A stretch of DNA of 9,180 nt, from assembly GCA_947589175.1 (NCBI GenBank), contig CANPZR010000095.1, forward strand, positions 1-9,180. The letters are read 5' to 3'. A program made the translations under genes and the position numbers. The notes under the pieces are model-generated. The model saw only the letters and a program-made list of their open reading frames with translations. It ran no database searches and was not told the DNA's origin. Source of the DNA: an uncultured Lachnospiraceae bacterium. GTDB lineage: Bacteria; Bacillota; Clostridia; Lachnospirales; Lachnospiraceae. Positions 1 through 6,929 of this stretch are shown piece after piece. Each line of letters opens with the position of its first letter. Position 1 is the stretch's first letter.

Positions 1-561
1 GATGAGGGCGGTCACTTCCCCGGCGAGGTTCGGCAGTTCTGCCATGCACGCATCTCGAAAAAGGTGTTTTGCATCAAGGGCTTTTATGGCCCGGACCGTC
101 CATTCACCAGCCCTCCGAAGAAAATGAAGATCGTTGTGAAAAATCGGTATATGGGGACCTGCTGGCAGTATCAGCTGGGCGTTGACTCCGGCAAACAGAT
201 GATCATGGATAATCTGAGAGTCCAAGAGCCGGGGCCAAAGTATTGCCACTTCCCGTTGCGGGACGATTACGGCGCCGTGTATTTCAACGGCCTTCTTTCG
301 GAACACTTGGTGCCGGAGGGCAAGATCCAGCAGAGGTGGGTGTGGACAAAGATACCCGGCCACGAACGAAATGAGCCTTTGGATTGCAGGAACTACGCTC
401 TGGCCGCCTTTAAGGTCCTGCCGGTGGATCTGGACGCCGTTGACAGGCGCATCAAGATTGCCAGAGGGAAGGCCGTACCCGCGAATGTACAGTCCAATCC
501 TCCGCAGGCACGGCGGCACGGGCAAATCAAGCCCAAAGATACCGGCTACGATGAATGGTAG
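1..561 (+). CDS. Phage terminase large subunit, GpA family (C-terminal part; 5' end outside window)
   Basis: The frame is open from base 1, so the gene enters from the left and 186 codons are visible. The large terminase subunit is the DNA-packaging motor: an N-terminal ATPase, which lies outside the window, followed by a nuclease that cuts concatemeric DNA at the portal. The visible part matches the C-terminal nuclease half of GpA-like terminases. It begins DEGGHFPGEVRQFC, continues with a KVFCIKGFYG segment, then a VDSGKQMIMDNLRV stretch, then GPKYCHFP, and ends with VWTKIPGHERNEPLDCRNYA followed by a basic tail. The NEPLDCRNYA block is typical of the C-terminal end of this family. The downstream small head gene and portal are in the expected order. 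No break is seen in this part. The family call is from recognised sequence pattern, not a search. Confidence 0.88.
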   Translation, partial: DEGGHFPGEVRQFCHARISKKVFCIKGFYGPDRPFTSPPKKMKIVVKNRYMGTCWQYQLGVDSGKQMIMDNLRVQEPGPKYCHFPLRDDYGAVYFNGLLSEHLVPEGKIQQRWVWTKIPGHERNEPLDCRNYALAAFKVLPVDLDAVDRRIKIARGKAVPANVQSNPPQARRHGQIKPKDTGYDEW

Positions 562-569
562 GTGATCAT

Positions 570-830
570 ATGGCGAGAGACAGGAAAGAGATAAAGGAAC
601 GATTGGACTTCTGGCGCAGTGCGCTGAAGAGCTTGCGCGCGGCGTACTTGGCTCTCTTAGACGGTCAGGTCAAGAGCTACAAAATTGGCAATGAGGAGCT
701 TACCAAGCTGGATCTGTCCACCCTTCAGAGGCGTATCGAGGAGGCCGAGAAAAAGGTGGATGAGCTTGAAGCTCTTTTGAACGGCAACGCCGCCCGGCGG
801 GCCTACGCAGTGATGCCTATGGATTGGTAG
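570..830 (+). CDS. Small phage head-tail joining protein (gpW/DUF6148-like)
   Basis: An 86-aa protein starting MARDRKEIKERLDFW. The ATG at 570 is chosen over the in-frame ATG at 555 because 555 lies inside the end of the terminase gene and GGTAGGTGAT sits just upstream of 570. It is almost entirely helical: a helix at about residues 5-35, a short Q/S/Y-rich turn (GQVKSYKIGNEELTKLD), and a heptad-like helix at residues 45-70 rich in E, K and L. Small proteins of this size between terminase and portal are typical of lambda-like head operons, where gpW-type proteins seal the DNA-filled head and prepare it for the tail. The exact family is less certain than the position; another small connector family is possible. 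Confidence 0.7.
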   Translation: MARDRKEIKERLDFWRSALKSLRAAYLALLDGQVKSYKIGNEELTKLDLSTLQRRIEEAEKKVDELEALLNGNAARRAYAVMPMDW

Positions 831-840
831 GTGAGCGAGA

Positions 841-2457
841 GTGTATCAGGATAAGCATACAGGGCTCTTCCTTCCTGACGCGGCACGCCCCCAGGCCAGC
901 GGATACAGCGAGGCCGGAGCCAGCCGCACCCGGAGGGCGCTGAAGGGCTTCAACGCCCGGAGCGGAAGTCCGGACCAGGATATCAACTGGAACAACTACA
1001 CCCTGCGGCAGCGTGGGCGAATGCTTTTCATGAGCTCGCCGCTGGCTACCTCCGCCATAAATACCAACCGCACCAAAATTGTGGGAATCGGCCTCACGCT
1101 GAAAAGCAGTATTGACCGGGAGACTCTGGGGCTTTCCCCGGAAGCGGCGAAGGCGTGGCAGAAACACACGGAGGCGGAGTTCCGGCTATGGTCCGGGCGC
1201 AAGGATTCTTGCGATGCCATCGGAATGAATAATTTTGACGCCCTCCAGCAGCTGGCCCTGGCCTCTTGGCTGATGAGCGGTGATGTGTTCCCTGTGCTAA
1301 AGCGCCGGCAACCCGATCCCCTGCGGCCTTACTCCCTCCGCATACATCTGGTGGAGGCTGACCGCATCAGGACCCCGCTGGAGTATGGCGGTTCGGCCTA
1401 TCCGGGAATCACCAACGGGAGGAACCCGGAGACAGGGAACCGCATCTATGACGGTGTTGAAGTAGACGCAAGCGGGATGGTGGTGGCGTACTACGTCAAC
1501 AGCAATTACCCGTGGGAGCTTACGGACGAACCGAATGAGTGGATACGAGTGGAAGTCTACGGGCATCGAACCGGCCTTCCCAACATCCTTCACGTCATGT
1601 CCAGCGAGCGTCCTGATCAGTATCGCGGTGTGACTTATCTGGCTCCGGTGATGGAGCCCCTGCTCCAGCTTCGCCGGTACACGGACTCCGCGCTGATGAT
1701 GGCGCTGGTACAGAGCTTCTTCACCGCGTGGATCATCACAAAGTCCAGCCCCGATGCCATCCCGTTCAACGAAACGGGCAGCGGAGACTTGGTGGGAGGC
1801 GTCCCCGGCGCGAACCCGTCTGAACCGCCTCGCGGGGAGAATGAGTACGGCATGGGCCCCGGTACCGTCAATGTTGTTCCCGAGGGGGAGGATGTCCGCT
1901 TCGGAAGCCCTACAATGCCAGTGGCCAGCTTTGATGCCTTCGTCAAGACCTTCTGCAAGCTGGTCGGCGCGGGCCTGGGCGTCCCTTACGACGTTTTAGT
2001 CAAGGAATATAACTCAAGCTACTCCGCCGCCCGTGCGGCCCTCCTGGATGCCTGGGAGGACTTCCGAATGCGGCGGAAGTGGTTTGTGGATGACTTCTGC
2101 CAGCCCATCTACGAGGTGTGGCTGGCGGAGGCCGTGGCCCGTGGGCGCGTGAGTGCTCCGGGCTTTTTTGATGACCCGCTCATCCGCGCCGCATGGTGTT
2201 CCGCTCAGTGGATCGGCCCGGTGCAGGGCTCTCTCGATCCGCTGAAGGAGGCCAGCGCAGCCGTCCTTCAGATCCAGCACGCTCTGAAGACACACGAGCA
2301 GGTCACCATGGAGCTCTCCGGCGGCACTTGGGATGCCAACGTGGAGCAGCTGGCGGTGGAGAACGAGAAGCTGAAGGCCGCCGGGGGCGGGACCACCGTC
2401 ACTATCTCCACCAATACAGACGAGAAAGACACAGATGACGGAGGTAAGGAGCAGTGA
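841..2457 (+). CDS. Phage portal protein, lambda gpB family
   Basis: A 538-aa protein, close to the length of lambda gpB. The start is GTG at 841, with AGGTGAG about 6 bases upstream overlapping the previous stop region. Portal proteins form the dodecameric ring at one capsid vertex through which the terminase pumps DNA and to which the tail attaches. Recognisable stretches include ARSGSPDQDINWNNYTLRQR near residue 40 (the paired, still undivided genome end of this family), RLRSR-type DNA/ring-contact residues replaced by TLRQRGRMLFMSSPLATSAIN, WLMSGDVFPVLKRRQPD near residue 145, HVMSSERPDQYRGVTYLAPV near 250, and GVPYDVLVKEYNSSYSAARA near 380. The C-terminus is a low-complexity tail (GGGTTVTISTNTDEKD). 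The stop TGA overlaps the GTG start of the protease gene (GTGA), suggesting translational coupling. It appears intact. Confidence 0.92.
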   Translation: MYQDKHTGLFLPDAARPQASGYSEAGASRTRRALKGFNARSGSPDQDINWNNYTLRQRGRMLFMSSPLATSAINTNRTKIVGIGLTLKSSIDRETLGLSPEAAKAWQKHTEAEFRLWSGRKDSCDAIGMNNFDALQQLALASWLMSGDVFPVLKRRQPDPLRPYSLRIHLVEADRIRTPLEYGGSAYPGITNGRNPETGNRIYDGVEVDASGMVVAYYVNSNYPWELTDEPNEWIRVEVYGHRTGLPNILHVMSSERPDQYRGVTYLAPVMEPLLQLRRYTDSALMMALVQSFFTAWIITKSSPDAIPFNETGSGDLVGGVPGANPSEPPRGENEYGMGPGTVNVVPEGEDVRFGSPTMPVASFDAFVKTFCKLVGAGLGVPYDVLVKEYNSSYSAARAALLDAWEDFRMRRKWFVDDFCQPIYEVWLAEAVARGRVSAPGFFDDPLIRAAWCSAQWIGPVQGSLDPLKEASAAVLQIQHALKTHEQVTMELSGGTWDANVEQLAVENEKLKAAGGGTTVTISTNTDEKDTDDGGKEQ

Positions 2458-2834
2458 AATTCCCATTCAACATCACGCGCGGCGCCTATGCGATGGCCAC
2501 CACGGACGGCACCAGCGCGGAGATCACCCTGTACGGTGACATCTATGAGCAGAGGCCCGTTGACTGGTGGACCGGAGAACCCGTTCCAGGGGATTTTATC
2601 CTCTTGGATGATTTTCTGGAAGACCTAAAGAAGGTCGCCGGCTGCAAGGAGATTACCGTCCGGATCAACAGCTACGGCGGGGACGCGGGTGTGTCCAACA
2701 CCATCCACCAGGGATGTTTGCCCCGGACACCATTCCCACAGTCACACCCGAGGCCGCCGCCCCGGTTGAGACAAATACAAATCCGCCGGAGAACTCCGGC
2801 ACAGAAGGAGGAACTACCATGGCAAAGAATCTGA
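2454..2834 (+). pseudogene. ClpP-like phage head maturation protease, catalytic core deleted
   Basis: The start is GTG at 2454, overlapping the portal stop by four bases. The first about 83 residues match the N-terminus of ClpP/S14-type prohead proteases: AEITLYGDIYEQRPVDWW, then DDFLEDLKKVAGCKEITVRI, then NSYGGDAGVSNTIH. The family should continue with a region bearing the nucleophile Ser (in a G-x-A-M-S-G-G type motif) and the catalytic His. Both are absent. At about 2701-2713 the frame runs into basic nonsense (QGCLPRTPFPQSHPRPPP) that stops at 2834. In another frame the DNA immediately encodes GMFAPDTIPTVTPEAAAPV, which looks like the start of the protease's C-terminal tail and runs on in frame into the scaffold gene. 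An out-of-frame internal deletion explains this. The missing size (probably a few hundred bp) cannot be measured here. The protein cannot be an active protease. Confidence 0.85.
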
Positions 2835-3325
2835 AGGAGCTCCGGGCGGAGAACCCGGAGCTGGCCGACGCGTTGATGGCCGAGGCCAGAGCGGAGGCGA
2901 CTGCGTCGGCATCCGGCAGCGGTACTCAGGCACCCGCAGCTGAGACCGGCACACAGGCTCAGGCCACCGGTGAGCCGGCGGACACCACCGCCGCAGTCGA
3001 TGCTGAGCGCAAGCGCATTCAGGACATTGACGCACTGGCCGGGCTGTACGACGCAGACACCATCCGGGAGGCCAAGTACGGGCCCAACGCCTGTACTGCC
3101 CAGGAGATGACCTACCGGGCCGCTCAGAAGGCGTCCCAGCAGGGCAAGAAGTTTTTGACCAACCTTGAGGCGGACAACGGCGATTCCGGCGCCCAGAAGG
3201 TGAGCGCGTCTGCCGCCGGCAGCGAGAACGGCGAGGGCGCTGAGCCCACCACACCCGAAGGAAAGATGGCGAAGGCGCGGGCTTCCGTCAAGGAACTGTT
3301 CAAGAAGGACAAGAAGGAGGAGTAA
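2819..3325 (+). CDS. Nested scaffold-like protein, in frame with the protease C-terminus (Nu3-like arrangement)
   Basis: A 168-aa protein beginning MAKNLKELRAENPEL. The start at 2819 is chosen because GAAGGAGG lies about 5 bases upstream. The same frame is open upstream without a stop through the protease tail (from 2711), so in an intact gene this would be both the protease's C-terminal domain and an internally started product, as with lambda C and Nu3. Residues 1-25 are helical and acidic; 28-60 are an A/T/G/Q-rich linker; about 62-115 hold the conserved-looking AERKRIQDIDALAGLYD ... EAKYGPNACTAQEMTYRAAQ region common in phage ClpP-related C-terminal domains; the end is lysine-rich (KELFKKDKKEE). 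Expected role: internal scaffold guiding capsid assembly. It can still be made from its own start even though the protease upstream is dead. The scaffold role is inference from position and composition. Confidence 0.7.
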   Translation: MAKNLKELRAENPELADALMAEARAEATASASGSGTQAPAAETGTQAQATGEPADTTAAVDAERKRIQDIDALAGLYDADTIREAKYGPNACTAQEMTYRAAQKASQQGKKFLTNLEADNGDSGAQKVSASAAGSENGEGAEPTTPEGKMAKARASVKELFKKDKKEE

Positions 3326-3328
3326 GAC

Positions 3329-3751
3329 ATGGCAAGACAGCTGAATGCGAAAATCGCAGAATTCACGCCCGACGGGCTGATTACCGACACCCAGCCCCGC
3401 CCCAACGTCCGCGGCGCCACCATGGACGTCAGCGAGTTGGAGGAAGTGCCCACTGTGGTTCCCCGTGGGACCCTGCTGGGCAAGAAGTCCGAGGTGGACG
3501 GAAAACTCCACATTTGGAAGACGGGCGGCGAGATCACGCCCGATTGCATCCTTTGCGACGATACGCCCGTCACAGAGGACGACAAGGCAACCGGAGTGCC
3601 TGTGGTGGCATACATTGCCGGGTGTTTTGACCCGGCGAAGCTCAAGTGCACCGATGGGACCGTCACGCTGGAGGAAGGCGACCTGGACACCCTTCGGATG
3701 AAGGGAATCCTCTTCAAGGGCGCCATCCCCGTTGAGACGGCTGAGAATTGA
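3329..3751 (+). CDS. Head decoration protein, lambda gpD-like
   Basis: A 140-aa protein whose ATG at 3329 lies 3 bases after the scaffold stop, with AAGGAGG inside the end of the scaffold gene about 8 bases upstream. gpD-like proteins bind as trimers on the expanded capsid surface and hold it against packaged DNA. The sequence is beta-rich, with VPRGTLLGKKSEVDGKLHIW near residue 45, DCILCDDTPVTEDDKATG near 70, VPVVAYIAGCFDPAKL near 90 and LDTLRMKGILFKGAIPVE at the end; the order (rule for filling and changing the ligand-free state, then strand-turn-strand) and the location just before the major capsid start fit the family. It appears intact, but the capsid protein it should decorate is missing immediately downstream. 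Confidence 0.82.
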   Translation: MARQLNAKIAEFTPDGLITDTQPRPNVRGATMDVSELEEVPTVVPRGTLLGKKSEVDGKLHIWKTGGEITPDCILCDDTPVTEDDKATGVPVVAYIAGCFDPAKLKCTDGTVTLEEGDLDTLRMKGILFKGAIPVETAEN

Positions 3752-3766
3752 TTGGAGGGATAACCT

Positions 3767-3784
3767 ATGCCTAACAACACTTGA
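3767..3784 (+). pseudogene. Major capsid protein gene (gpE-like), reduced to its first five codons
   Basis: A well-formed start with TTGGAGGG about 7 bases upstream gives ATG CCT AAC AAC ACT TGA, i.e. MPNNT and stop. Position directly after a gpD-like gene and the peptide MPNNT are what is expected at the beginning of a lambda gpE-type major capsid protein. The remaining body of about 340 residues is absent. The next open frame belongs to a minor tail gene. I infer a deletion from codon 5 of the capsid gene into a gpZ-like gene, removing the capsid protein and any small head-completion genes between. The identity rests on context and five residues only. Confidence 0.6.
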
Positions 3785-4074
3785 TGTATCCGAGCGTTCC
3801 GGCGTCTGGCCATGTGCTGAAGGGAACGTCCCCTACTCAGTTTGAGAGTGCCTTTGTAGCCAGGATGGGAAATGGTCATGTAGGCATCTTTGAGAGGACC
3901 GGAGGCATGACCTCAAACGACAAAGACGAACTGGAGGAGCTGTTCGGACCGTCCGTCCCTCAGATGCTCGGCAGTGAGACTGTAGAAAAGGCTCTTGTGG
4001 ATGATGCCATGAAGGGCTTTGAAAAGGATCTCGACCACAATGTTATGGCCATTCTCAGCGGTTATATGAGGTGA
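3784..4074 (+). pseudogene. Prophage minor tail protein gpZ-like, C-terminal fragment
   Basis: Ninety-six codons from ATG 3784. The diagnostic stretch is QFESAFVARMGNGHVGIFER near residue 20, followed by an ELEELFGPSVPQMLG block and a helical end with EKALVDDAMKGFEKDLDHNV. This is the C-terminal half of gpZ-like proteins, which help join tail to head; the family is normally roughly twice as long or more, so the 5' half is missing. The ATG overlaps the stop of the five-codon capsid stub as TGATG, a typical reinitiation arrangement, so the fragment could still be translated using the capsid gene's ribosome binding site. Its stop (4072-4074) overlaps the GAGGTGA that serves the next gene. Confidence 0.72.
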
Positions 4075-4078
4075 CATC

Positions 4079-4639
4079 ATGACAAGAGTAACGCTGCTGG
4101 AACAGCTTTCCGACTTCACAGAGAAGCATGTATCCGACCTGCTCCTTCCTGTGCAGATGCAGGAGGAGGACGAAGAAGAACCGCCCTTTAGGGCACCATC
4201 TGTGTATTTCCCGTGCTTGCCTGAATTGCGGTTATACGCACAGTACGCGCCGTTCATCACCCATGAGATCGTCACCGGGCAGGACGGCGTGGAGCAGGCT
4301 GTTCCGGGCGTAAAGCAGAAAAGATCCTCCGCAGTGGTTCGCACCTGCTTCTGCGTGTACCACAAGAACCAGCAGGAGGGGCGGTTGTCTCTACTCACGC
4401 TCATGGAGCGGATCCGCATTCCCCTTTTGGAGGAATGCGTGATTGGAAAGCAGTTCCGACTTGACCTGGATGCAGGCATAGAAACGCTTGTGTATCCGGG
4501 CAATCCGAATCAGACCGCAGTTTCACCATTTTATCTGGGGGAGATGATCACAACATGGAAACTCCCCACAATCGAAAGGAAGGTATCCAATGAAAGCCAG
4601 CAAGCCGACTACCGTGGCAGCGGCTACCCAGCCCGCTAA
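4079..4639 (+). CDS. Conserved phage tail-region protein (possible tail completion/terminator)
   Basis: A 186-aa protein starting MTRVTLLEQLSDFTEKHVSD, with GAGGTGA about 4 bases upstream of ATG 4079. Visible features: an acidic run QEEDEEEPPFRAP near residue 30, a FPCLPELRLYAQYAPFITHE segment near 45, a basic turn VKQKRSSAVVRTCFCVYHKN near 82, a LSLLTLMERIRIPLLEE helix near 105 and FYLGEMITTWKLPTIER near the end. In myovirus operons a protein of this size between gpZ and the sheath is usually the tail terminator or completion protein, but I recognise the layout rather than a specific family. The last 50 bases overlap the next gene in another frame, longer than usual for this compact operon; the residues after about KLPTIERK may be a read-on past an original stop. 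Confidence 0.6.
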   Translation: MTRVTLLEQLSDFTEKHVSDLLLPVQMQEEDEEEPPFRAPSVYFPCLPELRLYAQYAPFITHEIVTGQDGVEQAVPGVKQKRSSAVVRTCFCVYHKNQQEGRLSLLTLMERIRIPLLEECVIGKQFRLDLDAGIETLVYPGNPNQTAVSPFYLGEMITTWKLPTIERKVSNESQQADYRGSGYPAR

Positions 4640-4919
4640 GACGGTAATGGACGACAAAACCGAGAAAAAGCCCGTCGGAAGCTCCGCCGGGTTTTTCTGT
4701 TACGTCGGACCGAGCGTTGTCGGTCTGATCCGTCACGGGGCTATCTTCATGGGGGACAAGAAGGCGGCCCTCAAGGCCGCCGCCCCCGCCATTGAGAAGA
4801 TACCCCAGGTGAAGAACCTGATCGTACCTGCCGAGGAGCTGCCGACAGCGCGGCTCAAAGTCAAGACCCCCGGTACCAGCCTGTACTCCATTGCACGGCG
4901 GATCACCGGGAACAGATAA
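4590..4919 (+). CDS. Conserved hypothetical phage protein upstream of the sheath
   Basis: A 109-aa protein from ATG 4590 with GAAAGGAAGG about 7 bases upstream. Residues 1-30 are a K/T/A-rich leader; about 33-58 is a hydrophobic beta region (GFFCYVGPSVVGLIRHGAIF); then a lysine/alanine helix (KKAALKAAAPAIEKIPQVKN) and a terminal block LPTARLKVKTPGTSLYSIAR. No signal peptide or catalytic motif is evident. I cannot name a function. Small proteins in this slot directly before the sheath are common in contractile-tail prophages and are probably structural. It overlaps the upstream gene by 50 bases and its stop overlaps the AAGGAGG of the sheath gene. A strong terminator-like stem-loop lies inside the coding sequence at 4663-4698. 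Confidence 0.6.
   Translation: MKASKPTTVAAATQPAKTVMDDKTEKKPVGSSAGFFCYVGPSVVGLIRHGAIFMGDKKAALKAAAPAIEKIPQVKNLIVPAEELPTARLKVKTPGTSLYSIARRITGNR
4663..4698 (+). terminator. Terminator-like stem-loop inside a coding sequence
   Basis: The left arm 4663-4674 (AGAAAAAGCCCG) pairs with the right arm 4688-4698 (CGGGTTTTTCT) with one bulged G. Inside it CGGA 4676-4679 pairs with TCCG 4683-4686 around a 3-base loop; one T/C mismatch (4675/4687) separates the two stems. The right arm ends in five Ts preceded by CGGG, and the left arm starts with five As, so it resembles an intrinsic terminator on either strand. It sits within codons of the hypothetical gene 4590-4919. Whether it terminates transcription is not known; translation through it would normally disrupt it. 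Confidence 0.45.
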
Positions 4920-4930
4920 GGAGGTAAAGT

Positions 4931-6525
4931 ATGGCGCTCAATCTTGGCGTTCACGTGAAAGAACAGGCCACATCGGTAAGCACGCCGGTACTGGCCGACG
5001 TGGGCGTCCCCTACGTGGTGGGGGCCGCCCCTGTTTTTTCCGCTTCAAAGCCCTCTAAAACGGGCGTACCCGTGCTGTGTACCAGCTGGGATGAGGCGGT
5101 GGAGAAGCTGGGCTTCTCCTACGACTGGAAGAAGTATCCCCTTTGCGAGTTCATGTACTCCCACTTCAAGCTCTATGGATGCCAGCCGGTGATCTTCTGC
5201 AATGTGCTGGATGCCGCCAAACACAAAGAAGTGCTGGCGGCCCGCGATTACACTGTGGAGGACCACCGGGTCAGGCTCCCGTTCACCGCGATTGCGGAAT
5301 CCATACGCATCGAGAAGGCGGTCGAGGATTACGCGAAGGCCGGTATTGTGGTCGACGCGGAAACGGCGAAAGCGGTACTGTCGCGCGGCGGCACACCCAC
5401 CGAGAGCTGCGAGGCATATACGTTCTATCAGGAGGCCGACGCCTCGGTCTTCATGGGGTCCGACCATCTCTTCACGGTGGAGGCCGGCGGCAAAGTCTAC
5501 AGCATCCGTTGCAAGAAAAGCAAGATGGATGTGAACCGCAAAAGGGTGTAGTGTCTCTGCTCTCCTCTGGCGATGCCTACGACAAGACGACTCTCCGTAT
5601 TTCCGGGGAGCTGGTCAAGCCCGAGGTATCCGTGACGGACATCGTCGCCGGCCTCGATGCCATCGATGCGTGTCTCAGCAAGGCGGGAATCATTCCCGAC
5701 CTGATTTGCGCCCCCGGATGGTCCCACAATACTGTGGTCGCCGCGCTCATGGCCACCAAAGCCGAGGCTGGCATCAACGGCCTGTTCCGGGCAAAGGCCC
5801 TGATTGACTGCGACAGCGGCGAGACGGGAGTGCGCGAGTACACGGAGCTTTTGGAGTACAAGAACCGGAACAACTTCGTGGATGAGAACCAGATCCTCTG
5901 CTGGCCTATGGTGAAGCTGGGGGATTATATGTTCCATATGTCCACACAGCTCGCCGGCCTTATGGCCCAGGTGGATTCCGGCAATGGCGGCGTTCCCTTT
6001 GAGTCGCCCAGCAACAAGAACTTCCAGATGGACTGCTGCTGCCTGGAGGATGGGACGGAGGTCGATCTGACCTTTGATCAGACCGTGGTGATGGCGGGAT
6101 ACGGCGTTGTGACAGCTCTGAACTTCATGTCCATGGGCTGGACCGCCCGGAACAACTACACCGCCTGCTACCCGGCCAATACCGATGTGAAGGATCAGTT
6201 CATCCCTGTTTCCAGGATGTTCGACTTCGTGGGCAACACCCTCATTCGGACATTCTGGTCCAAGCTGGACAAGCCCATGCGGTTGAGGCTTCTGGACAAC
6301 ATTCAGGATACAGTCAACATATGGCTCAACGGCCTTGTGAGTCAGGAGTATTTGCTGGGCGCCAGGGTGGAGCTGAAGGGTTCCGAAAACCCGCTGACCA
6401 ACCTGCTCTCCGGCATCATTTCCTTCCACATCTACATCACGCCCCCGGTCCCGGCGCAGGAGATCGAATTCACGCTGGAGTTCGATGTGGAATATCTGAC
6501 CAGCGCCTTGAACCTGGCGGCGTAA
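4931..6525 (+). pseudogene. Contractile tail sheath protein, frameshifted
   Basis: The start ATG 4931 follows AAGGAGG by 6 bases. The N-terminal 206 residues (MALNLGVHVKEQATSVSTPV ... GVPYVVGAAPVF) carry the usual sheath N-terminus but stop at TAG 5549-5551. From about 5542 the frame one base back continues GVVSLLSSGDAYDKTTLRIS and then VTDIVAGLDAIDACLSKAGI, LICAPGWSHNTVVAALMATK, LCWPMVKLGDYMFHMSTQLA, and a C-terminal sheath domain ending EIEFTLEFDVEYLTSALNLA at 6525. Total span is about 531 codons, a normal sheath length. The break falls in an AAAAGGG run (5540-5546), and one added A or G would restore the frame; a lost base or a sequencing error both fit. The heptamer does not fit a classical -1 slippery site. 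The sheath contracts to drive the tail tube through the host envelope. Confidence 0.88.
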
Positions 6526-6544
6526 TATCAAGCTGACTGCATAT

Positions 6545-6578
6545 ACACCAAAATCCCAAACGTTTGGGATTTTGGTGT
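6545..6578. repeat. Perfect 34-bp palindrome, copy 1 (before tail tube)
   Basis: Each half is 17 bases; the left half reads ACACCAAAATCCCAAAC and the right half is its exact reverse complement, with no loop. It lies in the 86-bp gap between sheath stop and tail tube start, 21 bases before the tube ribosome binding site. The central 28 bases recur at 7769-7796 with one change. A cruciform, a dimeric protein site or a mobile palindromic repeat (REP or small MITE type) are possible. It lacks a T run, so it is a poor intrinsic terminator. Confidence 0.9.
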
Positions 6579-6611
6579 GTGGCCGTTGGCGACTATAGAA
6601 GGAGGAAAATC

Positions 6612-6929
6612 ATGAGCACAAAACAGGCTGCCGCCTATATCAATTTGGAGGTTTACGAGGACAGCATCAACCTGCTGGGTGTGGCCCGCGTTCAGCTTCC
6701 CGCTATCGCCTACCCCTGTGTCACCATCTCCGGCGCGGGCATGATGGGCGAGATGGAAGTACCGCTCTACGGCATGGTGAGCGCCATGTCCACCACGATC
6801 ACGTGGCTCACGCCCCATGGGGATGCGGTGAGGTTGATGAGTCCCAAGAAGCATCAGCTGGATATGCGTGGTGTGATACGTTTGTGGATTACTGTTTCCA
6901 TAAGGCATACGGCCACGAGAACGCCCTGA
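6612..6929 (+). pseudogene. Tail tube protein, N-terminal half joined out of frame to lysin DNA
   Basis: ATG 6612 follows AAGGAGG by 6 bases. The first about 87 residues (AAYINLEVYEDSINLLGVAR, then QLPAIAYPCVTISGAGMMGE, ending LMSPKKHQLDMRG) match phage major tail tube proteins (P2 FII type), which stack as the inner rigid tube of contractile tails. The family runs to about 170 residues. After DMRG at about 6872 the frame reads VIRLWITVSIRHTATRTP and stops, while the neighbouring frame encodes lysin. The C-terminal half of the tube and every gene normally between tube and lysin are missing. The truncated product would not assemble a tube. Confidence 0.85.

Noticed and set aside
2672..3511. 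Long antisense open frame (about 279 codons) opposite the scaffold and decoration genes
   Set aside because: No ribosome binding site and a Leu/Gly-rich composition expected from the reverse of GC-biased codons; the plus-strand genes fully explain the region.
5537..5551. Programmed -1 frameshift in the sheath
   Set aside because: The codons CGC AAA AGG G do not allow good re-pairing of both tRNAs, and sheath genes are not known to need recoding; a mutation or sequence error is simpler.
5497..6531. Long antisense open frame (about 344 codons) opposite the sheath
   Set aside because: It is His/Gly/Val-rich reverse reading of the recognised sheath; no start signals and no recognisable domain.
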